A stretch of 64,000 nucleotides of DNA from assembly GCA_000016765.1 (NCBI GenBank), contig CP000699.1, positions 2,728,001 through 2,792,000 on the forward strand, in the 5' to 3' direction. This document shows, in pieces, positions 34,032 to 43,562 of this stretch. Origin of the DNA: Rhizorhabdus wittichii RW1. Lineage in GTDB: Bacteria; Pseudomonadota; Alphaproteobacteria; Sphingomonadales; Sphingomonadaceae. A program made the position numbers and the translations under genes. Every line of letters begins with the position of its first letter. The first letter of the stretch is position 1. The notes beneath the pieces are model-generated. The model saw only the letters and a list, made by a program, of their open reading frames with translations. It had not been told where the DNA came from and did no database searches.

Positions 34032-34046
34032 TGACGGAAGGAGGCA

Positions 34047-35651
34047 TCAACCCACCTCCTCCAGCCGCCCGTCCGACAGCTCCAGCCGCCGCCCGATGCC
34101 GATATGGGCGAGGAAGCTCTCGTCATGGCTGACGACCAGCAGGGCGCCGTCATAGGCGGTCAGCCCGGCCTCGATCGCCGCGATCGAATCGAGGTCGAGA
34201 TGGTTGGTCGGCTCGTCGAGGATCAGCAGCGGCGGCGGCGTCTCGCCGCCCAGCACGCAGGCGAGGCCGGCGCGCAGCTTCTGTCCGCCGCTCAGCGATC
34301 CCACCATCTGCTCGGCCGCCTCGGCGCGGAAGCGGAAGCGCGCCAGCGCGGCGCGGCAGCCATTGTCGGTTGCGCCCGGATGCAGCCGCGCGAAATTGCC
34401 GGCGACCGACAGCGCCGGATCGAGCAGGCTCACCCGCTGGTCGAGCAGCGCGCAGGCGGCCGGGCGGCGCACCTCCCCCGACAGCGGCGCCAGCGCGCCG
34501 GTGACGAGCGCGAGCAGCGTGCTCTTGCCCGAGCCATTGGCGCCGCCCAGCGCGATCCGCTCGGGACCACGTATCTCCAGGTCGACGCCGTCGAGGACGA
34601 GCCGGTCCGGCGCGTAGCCGGCGCGGACGTCGCGAAGCTGGAGGACGATCCGGTCGCCCGGCAGGCCGGTCGAGGCGAGCGTCACCCGCATCGGTTCGAG
34701 CCGCTCGATCCGCGCGCGGGCGGCGGACAGCGCCTCGGCGGTCTCGGTCCGCTGGCGCTCGGCCAGCCGCGCCTGCGCGCCGACGCTCTCCTCCGCCTGC
34801 CGCTTGCGGCCGCCGGCGACGATGCGCGGCATGTCCCCGCGCGCGCCCTTGCGCGCGCCGGCGGCATCGCGCCGCTGCTGGCGCTCGCGCGTCGCCTGGG
34901 CGGTGCGCGCGGTCTCGGCGGCGCGCCGTTCGGCCTGGGCGAGGTCGTGCCGCGCGGCGTCGAGCTCGATCGCCTTGCGCGCGCGATAGGCGGTCCAGTT
35001 GCCGCCATGGCGCGCCGCGCCGAGGCCGCTCAGCTCGACGATCGCGTCCATATGGTCGAGCAGCTCGCGGTCGTGGCTGACGACGATCGCGCCGCCGCGC
35101 CAGCCGGCGAGCAGGTCATGGACGGCGGCGCGGCCGGCGCGGTCGAGATTGTTGGTCGGCTCGTCGAGCAGCAGGAAGTCGGGCTCCGCGAACAGCGCCG
35201 CCGCGATCGCCGCGCGGCTGCGCTGGCCGCCCGACAGCGCCGCGAGCCGCGCATCCGGCCCGGCGTCGAGCCCGACCGCGCCGAGCGCGGCGAGCATCCG
35301 CGCCTCGAGCGTCCAGTCGGCCTCGGCCAGCTCGTCGAGGCTCGCCGTCCCCGCCTCGGCGCGCGCCAGCAGGGCGAGCGCGTCGCGCACCCCGAACAGG
35401 TCGGCGATGCTCTCGTCGGGGGCGACGTCGACGATCTGGCGCATCACGCCGATCGTGCCGTCGATGCCGATCCGGCCGGCGCGCGGCGCCAACTCGCCCG
35501 CGATCAGGCGGAGCAGCGTACTCTTGCCGATGCCGTTGCGGCCGACCAGGCCGCAGCGCTCGGGCGCGAAGACGATGTCGAGATGGTCGAAAAGCGGACG
35601 GCCGTCAGGCGTGGTCCAGCTCAATTGGGAAAGCGTGATCGAGGCAGGCAT
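34047..35651 (-). CDS. ABC-F family ATPase
   Basis: A 534-residue soluble protein with two ATP-binding cassettes and no membrane domain, so it is probably a ribosome-associated translation factor (Uup/EttA relatives). Walker A boxes are GRNGIGKSTLLRL and GANGSGKSTLLAL, signatures LSGGQRSRAA and LSGGQKLRAG, Walker B boxes FLLLDEPTNNLD and LLILDEPTNHLD. The linker is arginine/alanine-rich and charged. The ATG 35651 is chosen; upstream codons are not conserved. The IS110 element ends 15 bp after its stop and leaves it intact. Confidence 0.9.
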   Translation of the reverse strand: MPASITLSQLSWTTPDGRPLFDHLDIVFAPERCGLVGRNGIGKSTLLRLIAGELAPRAGRIGIDGTIGVMRQIVDVAPDESIADLFGVRDALALLARAEAGTASLDELAEADWTLEARMLAALGAVGLDAGPDARLAALSGGQRSRAAIAAALFAEPDFLLLDEPTNNLDRAGRAAVHDLLAGWRGGAIVVSHDRELLDHMDAIVELSGLGAARHGGNWTAYRARKAIELDAARHDLAQAERRAAETARTAQATRERQQRRDAAGARKGARGDMPRIVAGGRKRQAEESVGAQARLAERQRTETAEALSAARARIERLEPMRVTLASTGLPGDRIVLQLRDVRAGYAPDRLVLDGVDLEIRGPERIALGGANGSGKSTLLALVTGALAPLSGEVRRPAACALLDQRVSLLDPALSVAGNFARLHPGATDNGCRAALARFRFRAEAAEQMVGSLSGGQKLRAGLACVLGGETPPPLLILDEPTNHLDLDSIAAIEAGLTAYDGALLVVSHDESFLAHIGIGRRLELSDGRLEEVG

Positions 35652-35796
35652 GAGGATGATCCCGGACGACAAGGCGGAAGGGCTTTGCGGTCGGGTGGGA
35701 ATCCATCGTCTCGTCCTCGGTCTGACGGCGCGTCGCACATCACGCGTGCCGCCGCTATAGGCGATCCAGCCGGCGCGTCCAAGTCATCCTCTACCC

Positions 35797-35893
35797 GTCA
35801 TCCCGGCGAAAGCCGGGATCTCCCTGCCTTTTCGACGACCCGGCCCGAGCAGCGGAAGAGAAGGGAGATCCCGGCTTTCGCCGGGATGACGCG
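35797..35893. repeat. REP-like inverted pair
   Basis: CGTCATCCCGGCGAAAGCCGGGAT faces ATCCCGGCTTTCGCCGGGATGACG across about 50 bp in the divergent promoter region between ABC-F and cyclophilin genes. It is the most symmetrical copy of the series. Confidence 0.75.
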
Positions 35894-35937
35894 TGGGCAT
35901 CTTCTGTCGCGGCCGCTTCCTGCGCTAAGCTCGCGCC

Positions 35938-36621
35938 ATGACGATCCATCGACTCGCGCTCGGCGCCCTGCTGTGCCTCTCCGCCCTTCCCGCCCTCGCG
36001 CAGGAAACCGCTCCGCCCGCCGCCGCGCCGGCCCCGGCCACGCCGCCGGCGGCGCCCGCGCCCAAGCCGGCGACGGTGCAGGTCAGCATCCTGACCAGCG
36101 AGGGCCCGATCCTGCTGGAGCTGGAGAAGGAGCGCGCGCCGATCACCACCAGCAACTTCCTGCGCTATGCCGACACCAAGCGCTTCGACAACACGACCTT
36201 CTACCGCGCGGTGGCGGTGCCCAACGCGCCCGAACTGGGCCTGGTCCAGGGCGGCATCAAGTTCGACCCCAAGAAGGTGCTGCCCGGCATCGCGCACGAG
36301 CCGACCACCAAGACCGGCCTCAAGCATGTCGACGGCACCATATCGATGGGCCGCAACGCGCCGGGCACGGCGGCGGGCGACTTCTTCATCGTCGTCGGCG
36401 ACATGACCTATATGGACGCCAATCCCTCGGCCCCCGGCGACAATCTCGGCTATGCCGCCTTCGGCCATGTCGTCGAGGGGATGGACGTGGTGAAGAAGAT
36501 CCTCGCCGCGCCACGCTCCCCGACGCTGGGCGAAGGCGTGATGAAGGGCCAGATGCTGGCGGCGCCGATCAAGATCATCAGCGTCCGCCGCGTCGCCGCG
36601 CCCAAGCCGGCCCAGCCCTGA
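35938..36621 (+). CDS. Cyclophilin-type peptidyl-prolyl isomerase, periplasmic
   Basis: A 227-residue folding catalyst. A signal peptide (MTIHRLALGALLCLSALPALAQ) is followed by an Ala/Pro-rich spacer to residue 45, then the cyclophilin core with FDNTTFYRAV, GGIKFDP, GTISMGRN, AAGDFFIVVGD and GYAAFGHVVEGMDVV. The usual active-site Arg lies in FYRAV. It should act in the periplasm. No operon partner is evident. Confidence 0.92.
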   Translation: MTIHRLALGALLCLSALPALAQETAPPAAAPAPATPPAAPAPKPATVQVSILTSEGPILLELEKERAPITTSNFLRYADTKRFDNTTFYRAVAVPNAPELGLVQGGIKFDPKKVLPGIAHEPTTKTGLKHVDGTISMGRNAPGTAAGDFFIVVGDMTYMDANPSAPGDNLGYAAFGHVVEGMDVVKKILAAPRSPTLGEGVMKGQMLAAPIKIISVRRVAAPKPAQP

Positions 36622-36832
36622 ACATCCGACATTTGACTTAGATGGGCGCAGGCACCATCTTGGCCTGATGCGGAGCTTCTGCTGCCTTTTCCGTTTCCGC
36701 CATCAAGCGGGTCAGCTTCTCGCGGGCATCTAGCCCCGGGTTCCGGTGCCTCGCGCCCCGAGCCCGGGGCGAACCTTCGATAGACCGGCGCGCCGCATGG
36801 CTGCGCGCGCGCCCATATCCGGAAAAGGCACC

Positions 36833-37246
36833 ATGATGAAGAAGAAGGCGGGCCGGCGTCCGGCCATCCATATGATCGATTCCGAAGCCGAGACGCTCGC
36901 CAACATGGCCGTCGCCGCCGAGGAACGCATTCCCCAGGTCAGCGAGCTGCTGCTCGAGGAGATCGACCGCGCCACGCTCTACAAGGCGGCGCGCATCCCC
37001 GCCGACGTCGTCACCATGCACTCGCATGTCGAGTTCGTCGACGAGGCGAACGGGACGTCGCGCACCGTGCAGCTCGTCTACCCCAAGGACGCGGACATCG
37101 ACGCGGGCAGGGTCTCGATCCTCACCCTGGTCGGCGCGGGGCTGATCGGCCTGCGCGAAGGCCAGTCGATCCTGTGGCCCGGCCGCGACGGCCACCGCCG
37201 CCTGCTCACCATCACCAGGGTGAGCCGGGAGGCGGAAGCAGCCTGA
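36833..37246 (+). CDS. Rnk-like nucleoside diphosphate kinase regulator (GreA/B C-terminal fold)
   Basis: A 137-residue protein with an N-terminal coiled-coil-like part (RIPQVSELLLEEIDRATLY) and a GreA/GreB C-terminal FKBP-like domain (RTVQLVYPKDADIDAGRVSI, GAGLIGLREGQSILWPG). Members bind RNA polymerase or influence nucleoside diphosphate kinase. Two in-frame ATGs stand at 36833 and 36836. It is isolated in its own transcription unit. Confidence 0.88.
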   Translation: MMKKKAGRRPAIHMIDSEAETLANMAVAAEERIPQVSELLLEEIDRATLYKAARIPADVVTMHSHVEFVDEANGTSRTVQLVYPKDADIDAGRVSILTLVGAGLIGLREGQSILWPGRDGHRRLLTITRVSREAEAA

Positions 37247-37323
37247 GCAGGCGCGGGACCGGGCGGCGGAGGCGGAAGCGCGAAGCGCTTCCACCTCAGA
37301 CGATCAGGCTCTAGACAAGGCGC

Positions 37324-38253
37324 ATGTCCGATCGTCCCGTCATCGCCGTCGTGCAGCCGCATCTCGGCCTGCTCGTCCCCCAGCTTTCCCAGCATTACGA
37401 CATGATCGCGCTGTGGGAGGAGAAGGACCCGCCCCGGCTGGCGGAGGTCAGCGCCCTCATCATGGCGGGCGAGTTCCGGCTGCCGCCCGAACTGGTCGAG
37501 CGGATGCCGAAGCTGGGCCTGATCGCCTGCTTCACGGTCGGCTATGACGGGGTCGACGTCGCCGCCGTCCGCGCGCGCGGCATCCAGGTCTGCCATGCGC
37601 ACGATGCCAATAACGAAGACGTCGCCGATCACGCCATCGGCATGATCCTGGCCGAGCGCCGCCGCATCTTCTCCGGCGACCGGATGCTGCGCGCCGGCGA
37701 ATGGAAGCCCGGCGCGAAGCTGATCACCGGATCGCTCGATGGCGCCCGGATCGGCATCGTCGGGCTGGGCAGCATCGGCGCCGCCGTCGCCCGCCGCGCC
37801 GATGTGATGCGGATGGAGACGCGCTGGTGGGGTCCGAACCCCAAGCCAGACGCCGCCTGGCCGCGCATGGAGACGCTGGAGGATCTCGCCGCGTGGAGCG
37901 ACATATTGGTCGTCGCGGCGCGCGCGCATCACGACAATGAGAAGATGATCTCCGCCGCGGTCATCGACGCGCTCGGCCCCGACGGGCTGCTCGTCAACGT
38001 CGCGCGCGGCCAGGTGGTCGACGAGGACGCGCTGATCGCCGCGCTGCGCGACGGCCGGCTCGGCGCCGCCGCGCTCGACGTCTATGCGCAGGAGCCGACC
38101 CCGGCCGGGCGCTGGGCCGATGTGCCCAACACCATCCTCACCCCCCACACCAGCGGCGCCACCGACGCGGCGGTGCGGCGGATGAAGGAGATGTTGCTCG
38201 CCAACCTGACCGCCTTCTACGCGGGCGAGCCGCTGCCGACGCCGGTTCCATAG
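37324..38253 (+). CDS. D-2-hydroxyacid dehydrogenase (hydroxypyruvate/glyoxylate reductase type)
   Basis: A 309-residue NAD(P)-dependent reductase of 2-oxo acids. The Rossmann motif is GIVGLGSIGAAVARRA, and the catalytic Arg, Glu and His are in VNVARGQVVDEDAL, DVYAQEPTP and LTPHTSGAT. Length suits the short GhrA/hydroxypyruvate group. Convergent with the malonyl-CoA synthetase gene, four bases apart. Confidence 0.9.
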   Translation: MSDRPVIAVVQPHLGLLVPQLSQHYDMIALWEEKDPPRLAEVSALIMAGEFRLPPELVERMPKLGLIACFTVGYDGVDVAAVRARGIQVCHAHDANNEDVADHAIGMILAERRRIFSGDRMLRAGEWKPGAKLITGSLDGARIGIVGLGSIGAAVARRADVMRMETRWWGPNPKPDAAWPRMETLEDLAAWSDILVVAARAHHDNEKMISAAVIDALGPDGLLVNVARGQVVDEDALIAALRDGRLGAAALDVYAQEPTPAGRWADVPNTILTPHTSGATDAAVRRMKEMLLANLTAFYAGEPLPTPVP

Positions 38254-38257
38254 GCGC

Positions 38258-39772
38258 CTACCGCGCCGCCAGCAGGTCCTTGTGCTCCTCGCGCAGCAGC
38301 GCCTTCTGCACCTTGCCCATCGCGTTCTTGGGCAGGGCGTCGACGAACAGGATGGCGCGCGGCTGCTTGTAGCGGGCGAGCGTGTCGGCGAGACCGGCGC
38401 GGATCGCATCGGCGTCGGCATAGCCCTTGTCGCGCGGCACGATCACCGCGACCGGCGCCTCGCCGAGGTCGCGGTGCGGGACGGCGATCACCGCCGATTC
38501 ATGGACCTGCGGCAGCTCGTCGAGCGCGGTCTCGACCTCGGCTGGATAGACGTTGTATCCGCCCGAGATGATCAGGTCCTTGGCGCGCCCGACCAGCGTG
38601 ACATAGCCGCGCGCGTCGACCAGGCCCAGGTCGCCCGAGACGAACCAGCCGTCGCGGAACTCGGCCGCGGTCTTGTCCGGCATCCGCCAATAGCCCTGGA
38701 AGACGTTGGGCCCGGCGATCTGCACGACGCCGACCTCACCCTGCGGCAGCTCCGCCCCCGTCTCGGGATCGGCGATGCGGATCGACACGCCGGGCAGCGG
38801 GAAGCCCACCGTCCCGGCGATCCGATCGCCGTCATAGGGGTTGGAGATGTTCATGTTGGTCTCGGTCATGCCGTAGCGTTCGAGGATGGCGTGGCCGGTG
38901 CGCTCGCGGAACTCGCGGTGAATGTCGGCCGACAGCGGCGCCGATCCCGACACGAACAGCCGCATGTGCGCGACATGGTCGCGGGTGAAGCCGGCCTCGT
39001 CGAGCAGGCGGATATAGAAGGTCGGCACCCCCATCATCACCGTCGCGCGCGGCAGCCGGCGCAGCACCTCGGCCGCATCGAACTTCGGCAGGAAGATCAT
39101 CGACGCGCCCGCCGCCAGGATCGTGTTGGTCGCGACGAACAGGCCGTGGGTGTGGAAGATCGGCAGCGCGTGGAGCAGCACGTCGCCGCCGCCGAAGGCC
39201 CAGGCCTCGCGCAGCGTGAAGGCGTTGGAGCCGAGATTGTCGTGGCTCAGCATCGCCCCCTTCGAGCGGCCGGTCGTGCCCGAGGTGTAGAGGATCGCGG
39301 CGAGGTCCTTGTCGTCCCGCGCGACATCGTCGAAGCTCTCGGGCCGGCCGGCGAGCAGCGCGGCGAGGCTGCCGCCGCCGTCGGCGCCGAGCGTCTCGAC
39401 CCGCGGCACGCCCGCCGCCTCGGCGAGCGGGGCGACCGCCGGCAGCGCCGCCGGATCGCAGACGAACAGCGCGGGTTCGGCGTCGCGCATGAAATAGTCG
39501 AGCTCGCCCGCCGTATAGGCGGTGTTGAGCGGCAGGAACACCGCCCCCGCCCGCAGCGCGCCGAGATAGAGCATCAGCATGTCGATGCTCTTCTCCGCCT
39601 GCACCGCGACCCGGTCGCCGACGCCGACGCCCGCCCCGCGCAGCAGGTGCGCGAAGGCCGCCGATCGCTTGTCGACGTCGCCATAGGTCACGACGCTGCC
39701 GTCGGGCAGATGGGCGAAGGGGGTGGCGGGATCGGGAAAGCCGGCGGCAAGGCGCGAGTAGAGATTGCTCAT
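38258..39772 (-). CDS. Malonyl-CoA synthetase-like acyl-CoA ligase (MatB type)
   Basis: A 504-residue AMP-forming ligase. Core motifs are ILYTSGTTGRSKGAMLSHDNL, RYGMTETNMNISNPYDGDRI and GRAKDLIISGGYNVYPAEVE, ending with the catalytic lysine in PKNAMGKVQKALL. The NPYDGDRIAGTVGFPLPGVSIRI stretch is typical of MatB enzymes that activate malonate. A short-chain fatty acid cannot be excluded. No malonate decarboxylase partner lies nearby. Confidence 0.85.
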   Translation of the reverse strand: MSNLYSRLAAGFPDPATPFAHLPDGSVVTYGDVDKRSAAFAHLLRGAGVGVGDRVAVQAEKSIDMLMLYLGALRAGAVFLPLNTAYTAGELDYFMRDAEPALFVCDPAALPAVAPLAEAAGVPRVETLGADGGGSLAALLAGRPESFDDVARDDKDLAAILYTSGTTGRSKGAMLSHDNLGSNAFTLREAWAFGGGDVLLHALPIFHTHGLFVATNTILAAGASMIFLPKFDAAEVLRRLPRATVMMGVPTFYIRLLDEAGFTRDHVAHMRLFVSGSAPLSADIHREFRERTGHAILERYGMTETNMNISNPYDGDRIAGTVGFPLPGVSIRIADPETGAELPQGEVGVVQIAGPNVFQGYWRMPDKTAAEFRDGWFVSGDLGLVDARGYVTLVGRAKDLIISGGYNVYPAEVETALDELPQVHESAVIAVPHRDLGEAPVAVIVPRDKGYADADAIRAGLADTLARYKQPRAILFVDALPKNAMGKVQKALLREEHKDLLAAR

Positions 39773-39812
39773 CGCGCGGGCTTAGAACGTGATCGTCCGG
39801 GGTGGAAGTATC

Positions 39813-41123
39813 CTATTGCACCGCTGCCGCCCGACCCAGCGCGACCCGCATCGCCAGCGACGCCGCCACCGTCGCGACCGCCGCCGCCATCGCGCCGAGG
39901 GTCGGCAGCAGCAACGCGACCAGCAGCCCGAGCAGGAGGGTGCCGGCGACACGGATGGCGAGCACCGTTCCCGCCCGGCCGCGCGCGACCAGCAGCGGTT
40001 CGAGCGCGAAGCCCGACAGGTCGATCGCGACGCCGATCGCCATCACCGCCAGCATGTCGCGCGCGAAGCCGTAGCCGGGGCCGGCGATCAGCCCGATCAG
40101 CAGACCGCCGCCCGCCAGCGCGACGACGACCACCGCCAGCGACAGGCCGATCGCATAGCGCGACACCCGCGCCATGACATGGTCGAGCGTGGCATGGTCG
40201 GCGCTGGCGTGGAGCCGGGCGAGCTCGGGATAGAGGACGCGCGCGGCGATCTGGATCGGCTTGGCGAGCGCGCGGGCGACCTTGCTGGCGATGCGGAAGC
40301 CGCCCGCCGCGGTCGCCCCCGCCGCGCCGCCGACCGCGAGCGTCGCGAGCTGCTCGCCGAGCAGGCCGACCGTGCCCGCCGCGTTGGTGGTGAGGGCGAA
40401 GCGCCAGATGCCCTCATTCTCGCGCACCGCCCGCCCGGCGCGCCGCCAGCCGATAGCGACCGGCAGGCCGGTTCGGGTCAGCGCCGCGAACCAGGTCGCG
40501 CCATGCTGGAGCAGCGCGGCCGCCGCCCAGCCGGCCAGGAACAGACCGATGCCGCCGTCGGTCGCCCAGGCGGCGATCGATGCCGCCAACCGCACCAGCG
40601 GGCCGACCGCCTGGCACCAGGTGGTGAGGTCGAAGCGGTCGACGAGGCGCAGCATGCCGGTCGGCGTCGCGCCGATCGACAGCAGCAGCGCGACCCCGAA
40701 CCAGGCCGCGCGGCCCCGCTCGGCCGCGTCCCAGCCGAGCCAGCCGGCGGCGAGCGCGACCCCGGCCGCCGCGACGATCGCGCCGAGGATCGCCCCGCCG
40801 CCGTCGAACAGGGTGGTGAGGCCGAGCAGCCGGCCGAGCCGGTCGCGCGCGCCGGCGGCGATGTGGATGGTGCCGTAGCGGATCACCGTCTGCCACGACT
40901 GGAACTGCGCGACGTTGGCGATCGCCTGGCCATAAGCGAGCACCAGGGTGAACTCGCCGAAGCGGGCGGGGCCGAGGGTGCGCGCGGCGAGGCCGAGATA
41001 GAGCAGGCTCGCCACCGCCTGGAAGCCGCGCCCGCCGAGCAGCCAGGCGAGGTTGCGCCCCATCCGCGCGAAGACCGCGCCGCCCTGATGGGCGGGAAGA
41101 CTCGCGGAAGGGCTGGCGGTCAT
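39813..41123 (-). CDS. Polysaccharide flippase (Wzx/MATE-like lipopolysaccharide exporter)
   Basis: A 436-residue membrane protein with about 12 helices and the N-terminal GRNLAWLLGGRGFQAVASLLYLGLAARTLGP and FGEFTLVLAYGQ of oligosaccharide flippases. It would move lipid-linked saccharide across the inner membrane. ATG 41123 overlaps the GT4 stop by four bases, so the two are coupled. The frame is open far upstream, but only because it runs through the neighbouring gene in another frame. Confidence 0.85.
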   Translation of the reverse strand: MTASPSASLPAHQGGAVFARMGRNLAWLLGGRGFQAVASLLYLGLAARTLGPARFGEFTLVLAYGQAIANVAQFQSWQTVIRYGTIHIAAGARDRLGRLLGLTTLFDGGGAILGAIVAAAGVALAAGWLGWDAAERGRAAWFGVALLLSIGATPTGMLRLVDRFDLTTWCQAVGPLVRLAASIAAWATDGGIGLFLAGWAAAALLQHGATWFAALTRTGLPVAIGWRRAGRAVRENEGIWRFALTTNAAGTVGLLGEQLATLAVGGAAGATAAGGFRIASKVARALAKPIQIAARVLYPELARLHASADHATLDHVMARVSRYAIGLSLAVVVVALAGGGLLIGLIAGPGYGFARDMLAVMAIGVAIDLSGFALEPLLVARGRAGTVLAIRVAGTLLLGLLVALLLPTLGAMAAAVATVAASLAMRVALGRAAAVQ

Positions 41124-42244
41124 GCGGCGGCCCGCGCCGTGCCGTCCATTTCGGCCATCACCGCCTCGACCAGGTCGAGATAGGCGGCGCCCGGCAGGCC
41201 ATAGGCGCGCGCGCGGTCGCCCGGCCGCACCGCATAGCCCGAGAGCTGGACGAGGATCGCGCGCGCCAGCTCGGTGCGGTCCTCGCCGCCGACGAGCAGG
41301 CCATGGCGGCCCTCGTCGAGCACCTGCGCGGCGTCGCCGGCGAGGCGCGAGGCGATCACCGGGACGCCGACCGCCATCGCCTCGAGCAGCGCGACCGACG
41401 AGCCTTCCCAGCGCGACGGCAGCACGAACGCGCCCGCGCGCGCCGCCCAGGCGAAGACGTTGCTGCTTTCGCCGGCGAGCAGGAAATCCTCGCCCAGCCC
41501 GGCGCGCGCGGCGAGCTGTTCGAGCCGGCTGCGTTCCTCCCCGGTGCCGTCGCCGAGGATGACGAGCCGCAGCCGCCGTTCGGCGCGGGCGATGCCGACC
41601 GCCTCGATCAGCAGGTCGAAATTCTTCTGCGGGCGCAGCCGGCCGATGCCGAGCACGACGGGCACCTCCGCATCGAGCCAGGGGTGCGGCACGGGCGCCG
41701 CCGCCATCGCCCGCGCATGATCGCCGTCGACCCCGCTCGCTATCTCGATCGCCTGGCCGCGCCCGATCGCGCGGGCCAGCATCGGCGCGCGGCGCAGCGC
41801 GGCGCCGACGATCGCGATCCGCGCCGCGTCGGCGATCAGCCGCTCCATCCAGTGCATCCGCAAGGCGCCGCGCAGGCCGTCGCCGCGCGTCACCTCGTTG
41901 CTGATCCGGTAGATGCGGCGGACATGGCCGAGCCCGCGACAGGCGAGATAGGCGGTCGCATGGCCGTGATTGCCCATCGACAGCAGCACCGCCGGCGGCT
42001 GGTGCCGCAGCCAGCGGCGCAGCGGCTGCGCGGCGGTGATGCGCGAGGCGGCCGGGCTCGGCCGGTCCTTCAGGATCACCAGCCGGTAGCGGCCCCGTTC
42101 GGCCTCCTCGCGGAAGAAGCCCTCGCCATGGCCGGCGACGAGGATGGCGTCGTGACGGCCGGCGATATGATCGGCCAGCATCATCGCGTCGCGGACCACC
42201 CCGCTCGACCGCAGATCGTGAACATAGATGATGATAGTGCCCAT
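41120..42244 (-). CDS. Family 4 glycosyltransferase
   Basis: A 374-residue GT-B fold transferase. N-terminal region: IIIYVHDLRSSGVVRDAMMLA; nucleotide-sugar site: VLGIGRLRPQKNFDLLIEAV, VILGDGTGEE, SRWEGSSVALLEAMAVGVPVIAS with the EX7E glutamates. It probably adds a sugar to a lipid-linked glycan that the overlapping flippase exports. It is divergent from the ATP-grasp genes with 73 bp between. Confidence 0.9.
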   Translation of the reverse strand: MGTIIIYVHDLRSSGVVRDAMMLADHIAGRHDAILVAGHGEGFFREEAERGRYRLVILKDRPSPAASRITAAQPLRRWLRHQPPAVLLSMGNHGHATAYLACRGLGHVRRIYRISNEVTRGDGLRGALRMHWMERLIADAARIAIVGAALRRAPMLARAIGRGQAIEIASGVDGDHARAMAAAPVPHPWLDAEVPVVLGIGRLRPQKNFDLLIEAVGIARAERRLRLVILGDGTGEERSRLEQLAARAGLGEDFLLAGESSNVFAWAARAGAFVLPSRWEGSSVALLEAMAVGVPVIASRLAGDAAQVLDEGRHGLLVGGEDRTELARAILVQLSGYAVRPGDRARAYGLPGAAYLDLVEAVMAEMDGTARAAA

Positions 42245-42317
42245 GCGCCCAGGTCCGACCCGAAAGCGTCACGCTAACCGACATATATGACGATCCCGCG
42301 AGACGGCTGCGGGGTCG

Positions 42318-43463
42318 ATGATGGCGGGTTACGACAGGCTCTATTATCTGCGGAAGGCGTGGCCGCTGTTCCCCGGCATCGTCCGGCCGGTCGCCGCGCC
42401 CTTCCTGGCGCCGCATTATGCCGAGCGGCGCGCCGGGCGCGGGCCGCTGCGCGCGGCGATCGACGCGCTGGTCGGCCTCGGCTTCCACCTGTGGATTCCG
42501 CGCCGCGCGGCGCGGGTGCAGCGCCGCTTCGGCCTCGACGACGCCTGGCGACGCCGCGCGATCGCGATCGCCCGCATCCGCTTCGCCGACCCGAACGACA
42601 TCGCGCTGTTCCGGATCGAGGAGGCCGGGCAGCTCGACCTCTATGTCCGCCGTTTCGAGGACGCCGCGATCAACAAGCGGATCAACCCGCTCGGCTGGAC
42701 CGCCGGCTGCGCGCTCGCCGACAAAAGCCGCTTCGCCGAGCGCTGCCGCGCGGCCGGGCTGCCCTGCCCCGAGACGGTGGCGACGGTGACCGGCGGCGCG
42801 ATCGAGATCCGCGCCGATCCCGCCGACCGGCCGCTGATCGTCAAGCCGGTGCACGGCGAGGGCGGCGACGGCCTGCGCATGCTGGGGCCGATGACGGACG
42901 GTCCCGCCCTCCGCGCGCGGCTGCGGGGACTGAGGCGGGACATGCTGGTCCAGCCGCTGATCGCCGTCCACCCGGCGCTCGCCGACATCGCGCTGGGCGC
43001 GCTGCCGACGGTGCGGATCGTGACGATGATCGACGAGGCCGGCGCGCCCGAGCTGGTCAGCGCCACCTTCCGCTGCGCGTCCGACCCCCGCGCGCGGGTC
43101 GACAATATGAAGGCGGGCGGGCTGATCGTGCCGGTCGCGCTGGCCGACGGCGCGCTCGGCCGCGCCTGTTTCGGCTATGGCGGGCAGGACCATGACGTCC
43201 ACCCCGCGACCGGCGCGCCGATCGCCGGCCGGACGCTGCCCGACTGGGACGCGGCGACCGCGCTGGTGGTCGACGCGCATGCCCGCGCCTTCGCCGACTA
43301 TGTGCTGATCGGCTGGGACGTCGCCTTCACGCCGCACGGACCGCTGCTGATCGAGGGCAACGGCAAGCCCGGCGTGCTGATGCCGCAGCGGGCGGCGCGG
43401 CGGGGGCTGGGCGAGGGCCGCTACGGCGCGCTGCTGGCGCATCATCTCGCAACCAAATCGTAG
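42318..43463 (+). CDS. Sugar-transfer associated ATP-grasp protein
   Basis: A 381-residue ATP-grasp enzyme. Adenylate site residues occur in PLIVKPVHGEGGDGLRML, metal-binding acids in FADYVLIGWDVAFTPHGPLLIEGNGKPG. The N-terminal 110 residues (YDRLYYLRKAWPLFPG) match the PF14397-like ATPgrasp_ST group found in surface polysaccharide loci. It probably forms an amide or ester between an acid and a sugar-linked amine; the substrate is not evident. Start ATG 42318, with 42321 as alternative. Confidence 0.82.
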   Translation: MMAGYDRLYYLRKAWPLFPGIVRPVAAPFLAPHYAERRAGRGPLRAAIDALVGLGFHLWIPRRAARVQRRFGLDDAWRRRAIAIARIRFADPNDIALFRIEEAGQLDLYVRRFEDAAINKRINPLGWTAGCALADKSRFAERCRAAGLPCPETVATVTGGAIEIRADPADRPLIVKPVHGEGGDGLRMLGPMTDGPALRARLRGLRRDMLVQPLIAVHPALADIALGALPTVRIVTMIDEAGAPELVSATFRCASDPRARVDNMKAGGLIVPVALADGALGRACFGYGGQDHDVHPATGAPIAGRTLPDWDAATALVVDAHARAFADYVLIGWDVAFTPHGPLLIEGNGKPGVLMPQRAARRGLGEGRYGALLAHHLATKS

Positions 43464-43562
43464 CGGCGGCGTCACATCGGCCACTTACCATGGCGCCGGC
43501 CCGGGGCCGGGAAGCGTGATGGGGAGGGTCCTCGCGCCTCGGCCAGGGACTGGAGAACCGGA

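Larger units (their letters stand above)
32859..34032 (+). mobile_element. IS110-family insertion sequence inserted in a REP palindrome
   Basis: About 1.17 kb. Rejoining 32858 with 34033 rebuilds a complete REP arm, with AT present at both junctions (32857-32858 and 34031-34032) as the possible core dinucleotide. No terminal inverted repeats, as expected for this family. The left 216 bp before the transposase is noncoding. Confidence 0.8.

Noticed and set aside
39813-43484. A 1223-residue fused protein ending in the flippase
   Set aside because: The upstream two thirds is a wrong-frame reading through the GT4 and ATP-grasp genes; only the segment from 41123 looks like a protein family.
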